From NCBI GenBank assembly GCA_022419385.1, contig JAJUBI010000005.1, forward strand, positions 2,976,001 through 3,040,000: a stretch of DNA of 64,000 nt. The letters run 5' to 3'. Below the pieces are notes generated by a model. That model ran no database searches and was not told the DNA's origin. It was given only the letters and a program-made list of their open reading frames with translations. Shown here piece by piece: positions 30,787 to 43,100 of the stretch. The position numbers and the translations under genes are program-made. How positions within the stretch are numbered: position 1 is the stretch's first letter; each line of letters starts with the position of its first letter. This DNA comes from Paraconiothyrium sp. Pb-2020 (Eukaryota > Ascomycota > Dothideomycetes > Pleosporales > Didymosphaeriaceae).

Positions 30787-32310
30787 TTATTTACCCATAG
30801 GCCCGGGTTGTGTCATCCGATCTTTGAGAGGAACGGCTCCGCGCTTTTGGGCACGATGGGCACGATGGGCAAGGTCGTGCCGTTGCATAGCCGAAAGCTC
30901 TTCTGCCTGCTTCTTTCCACGCTGACGTCTCTTCTTGGCCGGTCGCATTTCAGTATGCGCGCTGTCGCCTTGACCAGATGCTTTGCGCTTGCACCTTTGT
31001 GACCCAGCGTGGCTTATAGATGTTGCAGGTGGAAGAGAAACCTGTGGTAGTCCTGGTGGCGAAGGAGTGAGTGGGGACCTTGATGTAGCCACAGTCCCGA
31101 CGGAAACAGGCTGCTGGACGCGTGTTTTCAACTCAGTCAGAAGCTTTGTACGACGAGCCCGGTTCCTCCTCTCCTTCCGGCTTCGCTTGCGGAAGCCTTG
31201 CCCTGGAACTGGGATTATCGGATCGGCGTTGAGTTGCTCCTCGTTGGCGTGGACGGACAGCTGGTTTGGTTTTTCGTGTTCTTCTTCGCCAGTATCGGCT
31301 TTGATATGGCTCACTTGCGACATGAGAGGCTTATTGTGTTTGAGAGCTTGTAGTGAGGAGGGTTGCGGTGATGCAGATACTAGAGAAGGGACGGTATCCT
31401 TCGTATGGCTGGACGGAGCCAGCGTGGTGTCGGCCAGCAAGTCGTGCCCAGATCCGTCGTCCTCCACCTCGCCGCTGGCCGACCTAGATTTCGAATCAAT
31501 CAAGCTCTCGCCTTCATATGTCTCGTTACTCTCCGACTCGGTAACCTCGCCTACTACGGTTGCTGTATGATGGTCAACGTCCATTTCTTCCTCCTCAATC
31601 CTCTCGCCAAGACGAGCGGTGGAATAGTACCGTTGCATCATCTCCGTCAGGTCAGTACGGAATGGACAGAACTTGAGCTCGCAACGGCTGCGATCATGTG
31701 TATACCCTGGAGGACGGGATATCGGCCAGTTGTGGTTCAACTCGTGAGTGAGGTGACAGTCCGCACCGCGACGGCACGTGCCATGACTAAAGGTGGGGGT
31801 ACAAAGTCAGTATAATGTTCACAAATCAGAAAACTGGGTGAAGTAGGTGTTCTGGCCAGTTTCCGATGTCTGAAGATTCAGACTTATAGGTGTAAGGCCT
31901 GGAATCCTAGACGGTCGCCTGGCACGCACACCCACTTTGTACCCCGGCATTACGTACTACCAGAAGATGCATGTCTCTTTGCACTGCCGACTAGGCGCCG
32001 AGAGAGGCTCGGCGGTGAACTTTGGGCCGAGGAGCGGGTTGTTTGTCTGATTTGATGGATTTGCCCTGGCTACGGCTCTTGAGGCAGGCGCATATGCCAA
32101 ATTGAACTGATTCCCTGAGTGTTGGCATCCCGATCCCAGATCGTAGTCTAGAGCTTGGTCAGAAGTTGGCAAGTCGGTATTGTGGGCGTTGGTGCAAAGA
32201 TCCCAGAATTGTGGACAGCCGCATACGCCACCATGGCGATCGAAAAGAATGACGGCGCGAAGATCTACGCCAAAGGTATCATAACCTTTCTGATCTAGGG
32301 ACAGGCGCAT
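30787..32310 (-). CDS. CCCH zinc-finger protein with long basic disordered tail
   Basis: Two exons (31958-32310, 30787-31786) give 450 residues. The first 115 residues include GYDTFGVDLRAVILFDRHGG and a CxC pair. A single CCCH finger (CIFWYHGTCRRGADCHLTH, spacing C-X7-C-X5-C-X3-H) straddles the intron. It is followed by CELKFCPFRTDL. The remainder is disordered, acidic then strongly basic (RKRSRKERRNRARR and RPAKKRRQRGKKQ, likely nuclear signals), ending with AHRAHRAQKRG from a 9-bp repeat. CCCH fingers usually bind single-stranded RNA; a nuclear RNA-related role is inference. The intron is the best introner-like element of the window. The donor was set after GTA (gtacgt), because this restores the Tyr commonly found before HGTC. 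Confidence 0.8.
31787..31957 (-). mobile_element. Introner-like intron with perfect 12-bp inverted repeats (CCCH gene)
   Basis: 171 bp. GGGGTACAAAGT at 31796-31807 and ACTTTGTACCCC at 31934-31945 (plus-strand reading) are perfect inverted copies lying 9-12 bp inside the two splice sites. The acceptor-side block holds the CTGAC branch candidate. Confidence 0.78.
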
Positions 32311-32718
32311 GATGGCGGTTGTACTGTTGATCGCTCACGAAGTTGTTTATCGTGGGAAGTTTGCTATTGTAGAGCAAGCAAGCACGAACACCTTTAAATA
32401 CTTCAGGTCTTAAAAGGGCTGGTGGAGGTGAAGGCAGATTAGTGAGAGATACATTAGTGACCCGCGGTTGACCGTGACCGTGACAGAATCAATACGTGGC
32501 CCGTGTACGCGTCCGTGGTCTCACACCAAATGCACAAACAATCAACATATTGATATAAACCTGCGAAGCACCAGAAGGCGCCCGGACTGTATGTTCTCAT
32601 AGGCTGAAACATGAGTGTGAAAGTACCCGCTACCAGACGCAATACCTACATAACGGGCGCAGAAAAATCTGGGGACACCCACTGTGACGATATCCAAGTT
32701 TATCCTGCATTCGCTGTG
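32311..32718. other. Intergenic, promoter side of CCCH gene
   Basis: 408 bp between two minus-strand genes. No supported feature. Confidence 0.5.
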
Positions 32719-34208
32719 CTACAATATTATGTTCAACAACTTCGACGCGACCTTTATCCCCACCCAAGCACCAAGCCCCACTACACCAAAGAAAATGCCC
32801 AAGGCCCTCAGATTCCGCATCTCCACGTTCGAGCTTCTCAGCTTGATTTCTCTCGGCTTACCCAAAGCCGTGACAGTATCATACTCGGGAACGTACTTGA
32901 AGTCAAACGTAGTTTCCACACCAGCAAGACCATACTTAGCCTTCACGATGACATTGTAAAAGATGCACTTCAATCGCTCGACATGACCACGATCCAGGCT
33001 TGGTATAGCGCGATAGAAATAGCAGACGCCCATGAAGAAGAGGCACTGGCCGGCCATGAGCGACCAATAGTACCAGGACACACGCGGTAACCCTAATGCG
33101 TCGGCAAGCTCGTTACCATTGAGCCATCGAGCGCTGGCAATCAACATGTCTGGAGAGACGAACGTGGGTGGTTGGCCCTCGAGACAGTGAATGATGTTAT
33201 TGGCGAGGACCTTGGACATATCGGAGGGATGGACCTCGTTCCAGAGGAGTGACTCCATGATAGTTTTTGCTTTTTCGATGGTCTCAAAGTGCTCGTGTGG
33301 CGTACCCATAATGTAACCAATGTATCTCCATAGTGCAACATAGTCCTTTTTCTCTTGCTCGCGTAAGAAGATGCCCTGGCGTGGGAAGCTTAGCCAGATC
33401 AAAGTAGCACAAAATGTACCTATGGTCCCTATCTGATCGAGATCATTCACGGGGACACCCCATTCCTCTAGGTTGAAGTAATCGGGTCGCTGCTTTGCGA
33501 GCTTCATGATCCGTTGCCGGACAGCAGCATGAAGAAGGCGGACACGTATAGACGAAGCCCAACCAGCGCCTCCCGGCTGAATCGAGTCTAACGATCTTGT
33601 ACATTGGAGGATATGTTGTGTCGTCTCGAAGAGTCTCCGTCGCGCTACCTTGGTGGAAAAACCCCCAGTCCGTGCCAGTGTCTCCACCACTCGCGCGGCA
33701 CCCATGCCTCCAAGAAGGGACTGGTATGTAAGTCCCGTCAGAGCTGGACCTCCGTATCGATAAAAAACGTTCTGACCTCTTTGTATCTGTGCCCAATCTA
33801 CCCATGGCGGAATGGTGTTCACCTCATCCCAGAGCTCTTGAAGTTTCGAATCAGAATCACGATTATCTCTTAGCAAGATATAGAGATCTCGCTGTGGAAG
33901 TGGTAGTTCTTCCTTCTTCTCTTTGCCTGTGCCTGTCACACTAGTTTGTGACCGACAATCATCTCTCCGCGGAAGCGCTCCGCTGGTTGGTGGCGATATC
34001 TCATTGAGACGATCAAGACATTCTTCTCCTAGCACATCATACGAATGTTTGAGTGATTTGGCTTGTTCTTCTGTGAGATGACCTTCAGTCCATTCAAATT
34101 CATAACCCCAGCATCTAGAAAGATTAGAAGCGCTTCAGCCATATGACGTGCTGAAACTTACTGTCTTGTGTTTTCACTTCGGCGTCTAAAAGGGCTGTAC
34201 AAGGCCAT
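32719..34208 (-). CDS. ER-bound oxygenase of the MpaB'/rubber-oxygenase (Lcp) family, DUF2236
   Basis: Two exons (34162-34208, 32719-34114; 47-bp intron) give 480 residues. Recognisable family elements are QRGQNVFYRYGGPALTGLTY, GGFSTKVARRRLFETTQH, and SSIRVRLLHAAVRQRIM with the conserved Arg and His residues tied to heme b binding in Lcp/MpaB proteins, then GVPVNDLDQIGTIGTF. There are hydrophobic segments at about 350-370 (WSLMAGQCLFFMGVCYFY) and a C-terminal anchor (ALGIFFGVVGLGAWVGIKVA). MpaB oxidatively cleaves a farnesyl chain in mycophenolic acid biosynthesis. Homologues outside clusters, as here, have unknown substrates. ER location is inferred from the anchor. Confidence 0.87.
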
Positions 34209-34633
34209 AATAGAAGTCAAGGAGAATCAAATCTGAACTCTACGACAAGATGAACAGTAGGACCGAAGAAATCGAGGCGAGGCAAAGTCTGCGACCGAAA
34301 CACAAGCATCTCGGCGTTTTGGATCGAACCGTCACCAGTCAGGTGTTACCGAGGAGCGGGGACCAAGTGTGAACTTTCTGCGGCAAGACTGTCGCCCCGC
34401 CCACTACCGTTTAAGTATGACTCTCGTATGACTCTATGTATCTAAGGGGCCGGCAGATGTCAATTCGTGCCTCAGAGCAATACTGAAAGCCGTGGTGCAA
34501 CCATCAGCTGCAATATGGTGACGTCAGCCTTGTTTTGCCTTGGAGATGTGGCTGTGGTGGCTGGTGATGCAGCCGTCCTTAGCGTATCCGTCGATCTTCC
34601 GAGACTTCTCTTGAGCTCTCCTTTCCAAGCCCC
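34209..34633. promoter_or_regulatory. Divergent promoter, MpaB-like / RRG9
   Basis: 425 bp between oppositely oriented starts. No individual site identified. Confidence 0.5.
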
Positions 34634-35398
34634 ATGCCAGCTATGAAATGTTTCGCCTGTCTAAGAGGGACTCTCGGTCTCCCCTTTCGCTCGATCTTCG
34701 ACTCTGAACTGACTCTTCTCTGCCGTACGAACACGGCTCGCAACGCTGCATTGTCACGTCCCTTCTCCACCGCGCGCCGTCAGCTACAATTACACCGAGC
34801 ATCCAGGGATGATACAAATGTTTGGGCGACGAAAGAGTCACCAAAAGTGCATGGTTCAGCCGAAAGAGAGAAAGAGCGCCCGGCATGGCAAGCGGAGAAG
34901 GAAGCCGTGAAACGAAAGCTAAACGGAGAGGCGTGGAATCCTCGCAAAAAGCTTTCCCCCGACACCATGGAAGGTATACGCCATCTACACAAGACTCAGC
35001 CGACCAAGTTCACGACTCCGGTACTCGCGCAGTACTTCCAAGTCTCTCCGGAAGCTATCAAGCGCATCTTGAGGAGCAAATGGCGACCCTCAGATGAAGA
35101 ACAGGAGGACAAGTTACGGAGGTGGGACAAACGTGGAGAACATATATGGACAAATCTTGTTGAGCTAGGAGTCAAGCCGCCGAAGAAATGGAGAGATATG
35201 GGTGTGGGTCGATCAAGAAATGGGGAGAAACCGAGGTGGAAATCAGGATCGAGAAACCAAGTCGTCGTAAAGGACAGTTTCGGCTCCGGCGACTTTGGTT
35301 GGGCAGAAGAGGATCTCATACCGATTGTAGACGGAAAATCTGCGACGCCACCGTCGCGCAAGGCAAATATACCTTTTTCGGATCGAATAGGCATATAA
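34634..35398 (+). CDS. RRG9: RRG9-like mitochondrial protein (neugrin domain)
   Basis: Single exon, 254 residues. The N-terminus is Arg/Ser-rich and suits a mitochondrial presequence (MPAMKCFACLRGTLGLPFRS, then RPFSTARRQ). The conserved neugrin/Rrg9 helix-turn-helix-like core is at about 105-155: KLSPDTMEGIRHLH, FTTPVLAQYFQVSPEAIKRIL and RSKWRP. The C-terminus is basic and variable. Yeast Rrg9 is needed for respiratory growth and mitochondrial genome maintenance, and metazoan neugrin acts on 16S mitochondrial rRNA. The exact function here is inferred. The length fits fungal homologues. Confidence 0.9.
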   Translation: MPAMKCFACLRGTLGLPFRSIFDSELTLLCRTNTARNAALSRPFSTARRQLQLHRASRDDTNVWATKESPKVHGSAEREKERPAWQAEKEAVKRKLNGEAWNPRKKLSPDTMEGIRHLHKTQPTKFTTPVLAQYFQVSPEAIKRILRSKWRPSDEEQEDKLRRWDKRGEHIWTNLVELGVKPPKKWRDMGVGRSRNGEKPRWKSGSRNQVVVKDSFGSGDFGWAEEDLIPIVDGKSATPPSRKANIPFSDRIGI

Positions 35399-37495
35399 AT
35401 CAAGAGGTAGACGAAGGATCTCGACGGCCAGACTCAAGCAAGGACCAAAGCTGCTGTTAGTATACGCCCTTTACGAAACAGAAGCAAGTCGTTCAAGACG
35501 TGCTCATCAAACTCCACTGTCACCAGCCGTGCCGTGCAAGAAATCTAAATGGGTATGGAGCTTCTCGAATTGGATGTTACCAGGCAGCTAGAACAATCTT
35601 CAGCAACAAGATACGTTCACAGCGACGTGGTAGGACAAAGTGACCTGGACCAAGAGGTACGTCCAGGCCACAACGAATGTCAGAATACATTATTCTGGTG
35701 GCTCGCAGCGAAAATTCGGAGCAGTAGCGCTAGATTCGATGCAGACCAGATTGAAGCTATGGTGCAGGACGATCGATACATGGGTGCCTTAACGTTGCAT
35801 AGACTCTACTGCAATACTCAGCACTTGTTCACTGTGATGTATGGACACAGAAAGCTTGATCCTGTCACCAACAGTGTCGACATGATGAAGCTTTGATTTC
35901 TCCTCATTCCTGCGTTACATAATGACTAACATAGTGACTAACGATCCGCACGGACATTTCCAATGTCAGACAGTGCGACAGGGCACGTTCGCAGAAGCTT
36001 CGATCGGCCCGGCTCGTAACGTGCCACAGTAGTAAAAGAATCTGGACCGCCAACCTCGTATCGACGCACGACTCCAACGTCCGCTCGCAGACTGACGACA
36101 CATTTGGACAGGGAAAGACTACTTTTTCGGCTCTGGTAGGTCAGTCAGATGGACCCCTTCACACCTAGGCACCTAGGGCAGCGTAGCTCAGCCTTAGCAT
36201 ATGCGCCACGGAAGACCCTCAGGGGTTTCAGTGGGGAATCAGAATGTAGACCAATTCCGATGCATCGCGACGCAGAGCGGACCTGTCTATACTACTCTAT
36301 TCCTGCCTCATGGCAATGACGCCGTCCTGCGCCGGGGTCAGAGCTTCCTCCCTGTCGGAACCGCGACCCTGCATTGCGTAAAGCGTTATGGGAAGGCGAG
36401 CGTGCTCTGGCATGTGGCATCTCGGATGGAAGCTAATGACGGTCGTCCTGAGCACTGTCATCGGAAGCCTGCAGGATTGAAAAGCGTGCGAGTCGAGACG
36501 AGTGGTGTCTTCCAGATAAAGAGGTGCCGTGTGGTCCTAGTATTGCGGGGGGTTCTATGGATGGAAACACTGGCCATGGTCGCCCATTCGCTTCGTCTGA
36601 AGGGAAAGAGGAAATTATTGTGACCATACGAACTAGAGACAAATGGTCTGCACAACCGGGAAATGCGTCTGTGGAGCGTTGAGAAAGACGGCTGCACGCA
36701 GCCGTACACATGGTTGGCCATGGGTACTCGATGGTGAGAAGGCGGAATCAGGGTCGTGATTGGCCAGCCGCGAGAATCCCGAGGAGGGCTTCTGATTGGG
36801 CGCGTGGGCGGCAATGACGTACCCGCGCGCCCACCTGCGCAGTCGCTGGAAGATACAGCGAGAATGTTTCCATCTGTGCATTGCATATTCACGGTGGCAC
36901 AGAGTATCTAGAACTCCGTCTTGCTTGCTGTAGGAGTGCTGATTGAGGTGGTCTCGAGATGGACAGGTCACACACAACGTCATGCAGAGGTCCAAGGGCA
37001 CCAGGACGGGATCTATGGGCTTTTGAACACTCTGGAATGTCTATACGTTGCCCGGAAGCGCGGCATCGGAAAGATTTCGGCGGCGGATAGAGAGGGCGCC
37101 CTTGCACAGTGTTACCTATCATCTCCGCGCACACGAGTCGACGGGGAGAACGCTGCGCCAGTGCTACATTGGAACCCTCCAGAGCGCGGTAGGTGTGAGA
37201 GGTGAAAGGCCATGACTGCCAATTGGTCACGGTAAGAACGCCCGAGTACTGACGAGTGAGTGGGTCATCGGCCATAATACACCATCGTCTCTGGCGAGCA
37301 AGGCCCAGCAACACCTTCCGAGCTTTGTTCCCCCAACACGCGTCACTGGATCGCAGCATTGGCCTGCCTCTCTCGCGTCCAATTGCAGCGTCATGCTGCC
37401 CGGCTGACCCATCCCGTGTCCCTTCCCTCGTCCCAACACAACCCGCTTCAATGATCGCGACCGTGGGCCTCCTTTGTTAGAGACAGTGCGCAACC
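35399..37495. other. 2.1 kb with no confident gene
   Basis: The only longer clean plus-strand frame is 35549-35896 (annotated separately at low confidence). Other frames up to about 156 codons (36201-36623 plus, 36889-37359 minus) overlap each other on both strands and show no domain. The last few hundred bases are the promoter side of the Zn2Cys6 gene. Confidence 0.45.
35549..35896 (+). CDS. Possible small hypothetical protein
   Basis: 115 codons from an ATG. The C-terminal half has balanced composition (e.g. FDADQIEAMVQDDRYMGAL and LTLHRLYCNTQHLF) and could be helical. No family is recognised, and there is no signal peptide or nearby intron support. It starts 150 bp after the RRG9 stop. 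It could equally be a chance frame. Confidence 0.22.
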   Translation: MGMELLELDVTRQLEQSSATRYVHSDVVGQSDLDQEVRPGHNECQNTLFWWLAAKIRSSSARFDADQIEAMVQDDRYMGALTLHRLYCNTQHLFTVMYGHRKLDPVTNSVDMMKL

Positions 37496-40114
37496 ATGTC
37501 TGCCAGCGTGCCATGCCCGTCGAGTAGGAAGGTCGCCATACCTCGCCTGCAGAGGATCAATCACTCGCAATCTTCCAAGGACCGGAGAAGAGTGAGTCGG
37601 GCATGCACAGCCTGCCGCTCCCACAAGATCAAATGCACTGGCGATGTTCCGCAATGCAAGCACTGCGAGACAACCGGTCGAGAGTGCATATACATAATGC
37701 CACGTAAAGACCGCCTCAAAACGTTCGTGCAATACCTTTCCCTGCGTCATGGGAGCATCCCCTGACGAGTCCAGCGTAACCGAACGGAGCGGACAGATGG
37801 CCGGCCTTCTGAAGAAGCTGCGTGCCTTTGCCAACGACCAAGATAGGGCGCGCATAACAGAATTGCTCGAAGCTGTATGACTCCCTTGGTAACCATGCCA
37901 CTTGGTGCTGCCAGTGCTTGAGTGCTCTTATGCTGGTCCAAAACATAAACAGCAGAGGCCCTCCAGCCCTCAAGCTTTGGGATCCTTCTGAACTCGTGAT
38001 ACTAACGCCATTTCAGGCAGACGAAGACATTTTCGAGACCCGTCAGACTCCGACAGTTTCGAATCCCGACACCAACGATGAGGAATCGACTAAATCCGGA
38101 TACATGATCGATCCCGACATGGGTGAACCGCTGCATAGACTGACTACCCAGTGCTTGGACCTCGTTGATGAGAACCTGCATGAGACCGATCAAGCGCGCG
38201 CCACAGGTTTTGTAGGCGCAAATTCCGAAGTTCAGTGGCTTCGGAGCTTCCTACTGATGGAACGAGGATGCAGCGACATAAGAACTTCCGAACGAGGCTC
38301 TTCAGCACGCGCTGCCACCAATGAGCAGGTGAGCGCCATCACCTTCTATCTCGACAGTCGAAGGATCGATCCAGAGCTTCATGTCGACCCGTACGAACTC
38401 CCCACGGCCGATGCGGCTGAACAGTTGTTAAACGTCTACATGGAGAAGGTCCATGACTCCTTCCCGATCCTTCCACGAATATTGTTTCAAGATCAATGCC
38501 GGAAATATTTTGATGCACTGAGACAAGGCGCCGCTCCAAGGTTGAGTTCCAAATGGCAGGCCATACTGAACTTGGTGTTTGCCATCGGGGCGAAATACTC
38601 TCATCTTGTCAAGGCCAATTGGCAAGCAGATGAACGAGACCACCTCATATACCAAGCAAGGGCACACGCGTTTGCATGGAACGAATCTACACTTGGACAG
38701 CACCCCGACTTGCCACAAATCCAAGTGGCTGGTCTGCTGGCCTTCTACTACCTGTCGGTTGGACAGGTCAGCCGGTAGGTATTGTGTCACGAACCCGAAC
38801 GTGTATGCTAATATCACCAGAGCATGGGTGGTCATCGGCATTGCGCTGCGCTTTGCAACCGCACTCGGTCTCCACGTCCGGAACGAGGATCCATCGGCCT
38901 CGGGAGCCAAGCGTGAGGTGTTGATTCGTGTTTGGTGGAGCCTGTACTATGTCGAACGGCAGCTCAGCATCATCACTGGTCGACCAAGTGCGATCGTTGA
39001 TTCTTGTTGCTCCGTGCCGTTACCAGTACCATTTTCTGAACAGCAGATGTCGGAGGATGTGAACCTCGTAGATGCGTTGCGAAGGTCCAGTATAGTCTCA
39101 GCTGGCTCTCCCGTGGCACACAGCCACCCCTTCTCTGAAACTCGTCCTATGAGCGGCAGCAAGCCCAGTAGATCTCCTCCTGGCTTTGGCAGGACGGAAG
39201 CCAATTCGGGGTCTTATTTCAAGGCGGTCGTGCAGCTGTGCATCATCACGCAAAGCATCCTAACATCGCTCTACTCGACCGGAACGATGATCCGTTCCCC
39301 GAGCGATCTTCAACAAAATATTGTGCAAATTGGTAGACGAATCGATGACTGGGCTGCCAATCTTCCCGTCGACTTCAACTTCCAAGTTCCCTTTGACAAC
39401 ATGACCACGTCGGATAATATTGCGTTTCGCCAGCGCACGATGTTGGCGTTCCAATACTGCAGCGCCAAGATCTTACTCACGCGCCCTTGTTTGAGTGGAC
39501 TGAGTGAGACCGAGAAACAGCACAAAGAAGCGGCAGCGTCAGCAAGCTTCTCTCGGCGGATGGCGGGTATCTGTGTGGACGCAGCCAAGATGGAGGTGGA
39601 TTTACTACCGGATCAACCCCAGCCTCGCTTCGTATACGAATTCGGACCTTGGTGGACACTTGTACATCATTTAATGCAAGCCTTTGCTGTGTTCCTCCTA
39701 GCTCTTTCTTACTCGCCCGCGATGCAACAAGACAACGTGGTTCTCGCAGGGTACTGCGTCAAAATTATCCGCTGGCTGCACGTCATGGAAGACTCACTTG
39801 CGGAGCGGGCACACCAAGTAGCTGTGGGTTGCTATGAGATTGTCGCGGTTCGCCTCTCGTTACCTGGGTCCAAGCCATGGACGTCCAACCAGATGCCGGT
39901 ATCTGGAATCAGACAGGATCGCGCACGACAAGCAGGGTTTCCAGGATTCCATTCAGCCATCTCTGACATGGATTACGCACCTGATCTTTCAACGACGGCT
40001 TATTCGGAGATCGGGAACGATTCGGCGCCATATCTTTACCCACCTGGTGGACTCTTCGTGCCTCCAAACAGCGGACAAATGTACGACGGAACTGTCTTTC
40101 ATCATCTTCAATAG
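37496..40114 (+). CDS. Zn2Cys6 transcription factor with fungal-specific middle homology domain
   Basis: Four exons (37496-37722, 37775-37874, 38017-38774, 38821-40114) give 792 residues. The binuclear zinc cluster CTACRSHKIKCTGDVPQCKH then CETTGREC (C-X2-C-X6-C-X6-C-X2-C-X6-C) lies at about 37-66. It is followed by a linker KDRLKT and a short coiled coil MAGLLKKLRAFAND (VTERSGQM precedes it). The Fungal_trans domain spans about 210-560, with YMEKVHDSFPILPRILF, ALRFATALGLHVRNEDP and VWWSLYYVERQLSIITGRP. The 142-bp second intron was placed by a strong branch and acceptor (TACTAACGCCATTTCAG), which removes an otherwise open 34-codon stretch. It is expected to be a nuclear DNA-binding regulator recognising CGG half-sites. 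Targets are unknown, and no cluster surrounds it. Confidence 0.9.
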
Positions 40115-43100
40115 ATCGGCGCTCGTGTATACATGAGCGGCTTTTCACTTCCGACTACCCTCTGAATGGAAGCCTGAGTACAGTGTTGTATCCCAAAAGG
40201 GTATACAAACACAGAAATGCCCTGAGATCTCGGTGGTAAGACTTTGTATTTTCGATTGGAAAGCTGAAAGCGTGTGTGTACGACCTTTTTTGGCTAGCAA
40301 CGATAGATGGGGCAACGGCATTCATAAGAAGGGTACAAGCGGGGCAGCGCTGGTCATAATTTTGCTGATGAAGAATGATGTATGGTTGCCTGACCCGCGG
40401 AGTGCACAGACATGCCTTTTTGGGACGGGTAATCAAGTATATGTACTAAGAACTGAACGGTAATACGTACCATGAATATGGCATGGCACTAAAAACTTCA
40501 CACAGCAATTCCCGATAATTCCGCGCCAATCAATCAACGGCATTCGCGCACTAGTTGAGACATCAGAAACCTCCACGGGCTTAATAGCAAGTACCATAGC
40601 ATAACAATAATGCACATCCCATTTGTCCTCGTATTCTTATCGTTGGGCAGAATGCAGCAATGGACAATAGGTATATTGAGGCCGTTGTCACTCTCTACAG
40701 GATGTAAAGTCGGCAACAACGTGTTCACGGCCATTGAGCGATCGTAACAAGATAGCCCGCTACGTGCATGCTGCATTTCACCTCTCAAGGAAGCGGAGAA
40801 GGTCCCAAGACTTACGATATGTACCTTCGTCCACCACAAGCATCCTCGACTGAAGCAGAGCGAAGGTGGCCACAGCCAGTTGCCAAAAGGGCGTGAAGCT
40901 CTGTCGCTCATAAGCTCACTGTGACCATCTTTCGGGGCAGCACGACATGATCGCAGTAATGCCGAAGGGCTCTCTTCTCCGTGGATTGACTCTAGCTTGC
41001 TAATAGTCAGTTCACTTACACCCAGGGTATCGCTTGGTGGAAGGCACTCTGAAGGGTAGTTTTCATCTATATAGGCTTTCCCGAGGAATATACGACCTAT
41101 ACCGCCATCGTGCTACGAGACACAACCAGCTGTATACCACACCAAGAAGCTTTTGAATCGTAGATATCGGACTTTCAACGAACAAAGTTGCTTCCGCCTT
41201 CAAGGTCGTGACATGGCATGCGAACTAGCTACGACCTAATCACCAGTTCTTGGTTCGCGAGCATAACGGAAGCAGAGTATTGTTTTGAGGGCTAGAGCTC
41301 CCTCAGTCTGCGCAGGATTTTGATCACGATTACATATACAGGCGATAGACGGATAGACATGCACGAATACCCAATATTACAAGCAATCCATCAGACCAAA
41401 GCACTTGTGACAAGATCAACAATCGTGAGACATATCTTCAAGTCATCTTAACAAGGGTGAGGTCAGAATAACAGGCCTCTGTTCGCGCTTGAACTTCCAT
41501 ACGAGCCCCTTTATTCGTCGCAACACATTGGCTAAAACGTCGACTCGGTCAACCGCCGCTCGCAAATCGTCGAACTCAGGTCAATGCTCCTGTTGACTTT
41601 GCGACTTTACAGATTCGATTCCAGTTTCTCCACGACATGATCAAATTTTGGGCTTCATCTGCCCTGCCTGAACCAGGCGCTAGCAGCCGACCATATCGCA
41701 GACTAAAGGACTTCTTTCAATACCACGGCGATTATATGCTTACTCTGCGCATACTGTTCTATCAGGAAGATAGGGCCGTTTTCCGTACCGCGACAACTTT
41801 ACCAATAAAACCTCTACCGAGTGCGAGATCGTTATTACCGAAACAAATTGCGGTTTCTTTGCGTACATACCCAAAGCCTACGAGAGTCGATGGGAGCTTG
41901 ATTGAGATTCCCAAAGCAATTTCAGTGCACAAGACGTTGACATTGATATCAGATTGTGAACGTACCTTCGGCTGGATTGCTTGGTCGTTGCGAAGGCATC
42001 GGGCGATCGATGCACCCAAATTTGTGTGTCAACAAAATTATTCAAGAAGTCTAAGTAACCTGGCTGGTTTCCTTTTGATTAACGCTGCTGTTGCAACTAA
42101 CTAATAGTAAAAGAATGGCTAGCTAGTACTATATAATATCTGTAAACGACTCTTTGTTATGTTCTGTACACGATGAGAGGAGACAAGAAAGGTTGTTGCT
42201 GCGCATTTTGCGAGGTGCTAGCTTTGGATGGGTTGTGCGGCTTAGTGGTCGATAAATCCTTCTTTTGAGCCGGGAAAACTGGCAGCAATCGAATCGTCCA
42301 TAAGCGCGAAACACTATTGCGGAATGTCTTTAGGTGAAAGTGAGGCTAGATGGATGGAACCGCATGCATGTTGCTGGGCCCTATGGCTCACAGCAATGAT
42401 CCTTCGCATCTTAGATATGGGACCTATCACATTTGAAAGGCGCGTCTCCCAACATTGCTAGTATATCGTGGCAGTCGGCTTTCAATGAATCCAGTGCCTC
42501 TGAAGCTTGCCATATAACAGACACGGTGGTGGCTGGCTGAAGTCGATGTGGCTCAGGCCTACCCATCCACTATAGAAGCGTCTACTATTTCAATTGACAA
42601 ACTTGAAAAGACTTTGGAGGTAATTAGATCGGACATTTGACTGCCAATGACCATAGTCCCACCATTGCAAAAGATTGCCTAAAACGTGAATTCTCAGGGT
42701 CATCTTTATGTGAACGTCAAGCACTGATGGCTCTGAATTTCTTCAGACTAGTACCACTTACCAATGATATCTATTAGATGCTTCATGGTATATGCATCCT
42801 CGTTACTATCATTTCAGCTCGACGTTGACCTGATTCCTAACCTTGGGAGCAACATCACTAGCTCGTTCCCATATACCAACATCGTACTAGCAGCTACGCG
42901 AGGGCATTTCCATCTTCACTCCTCTCACGGTGTAGATCGACAGTGTCACCGGCACTTTCCCCCGCACGTTCGGAGCAAATGAAGTCGACTAGCATCTGCC
43001 TCACCACATGTTCGAATGTACTGCTCGAAGGATCTACGTGCATGTGCCAATCGCATCCACTTCCATTATTGCCGGCTGCACAGTATAGTAGCTTACAAAT

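Noticed and set aside
35630..35655. GGACAAAGTGACC, similar to the introner end motif
   Set aside because: It lacks the flanking CAYACTGAC block and the inverted partner, and is not at an intron boundary.
36181..36250. GTAGCTCAG-like D-arm sequence near 36.18 kb
   Set aside because: No matching T arm or anticodon stem follows at tRNA spacing.
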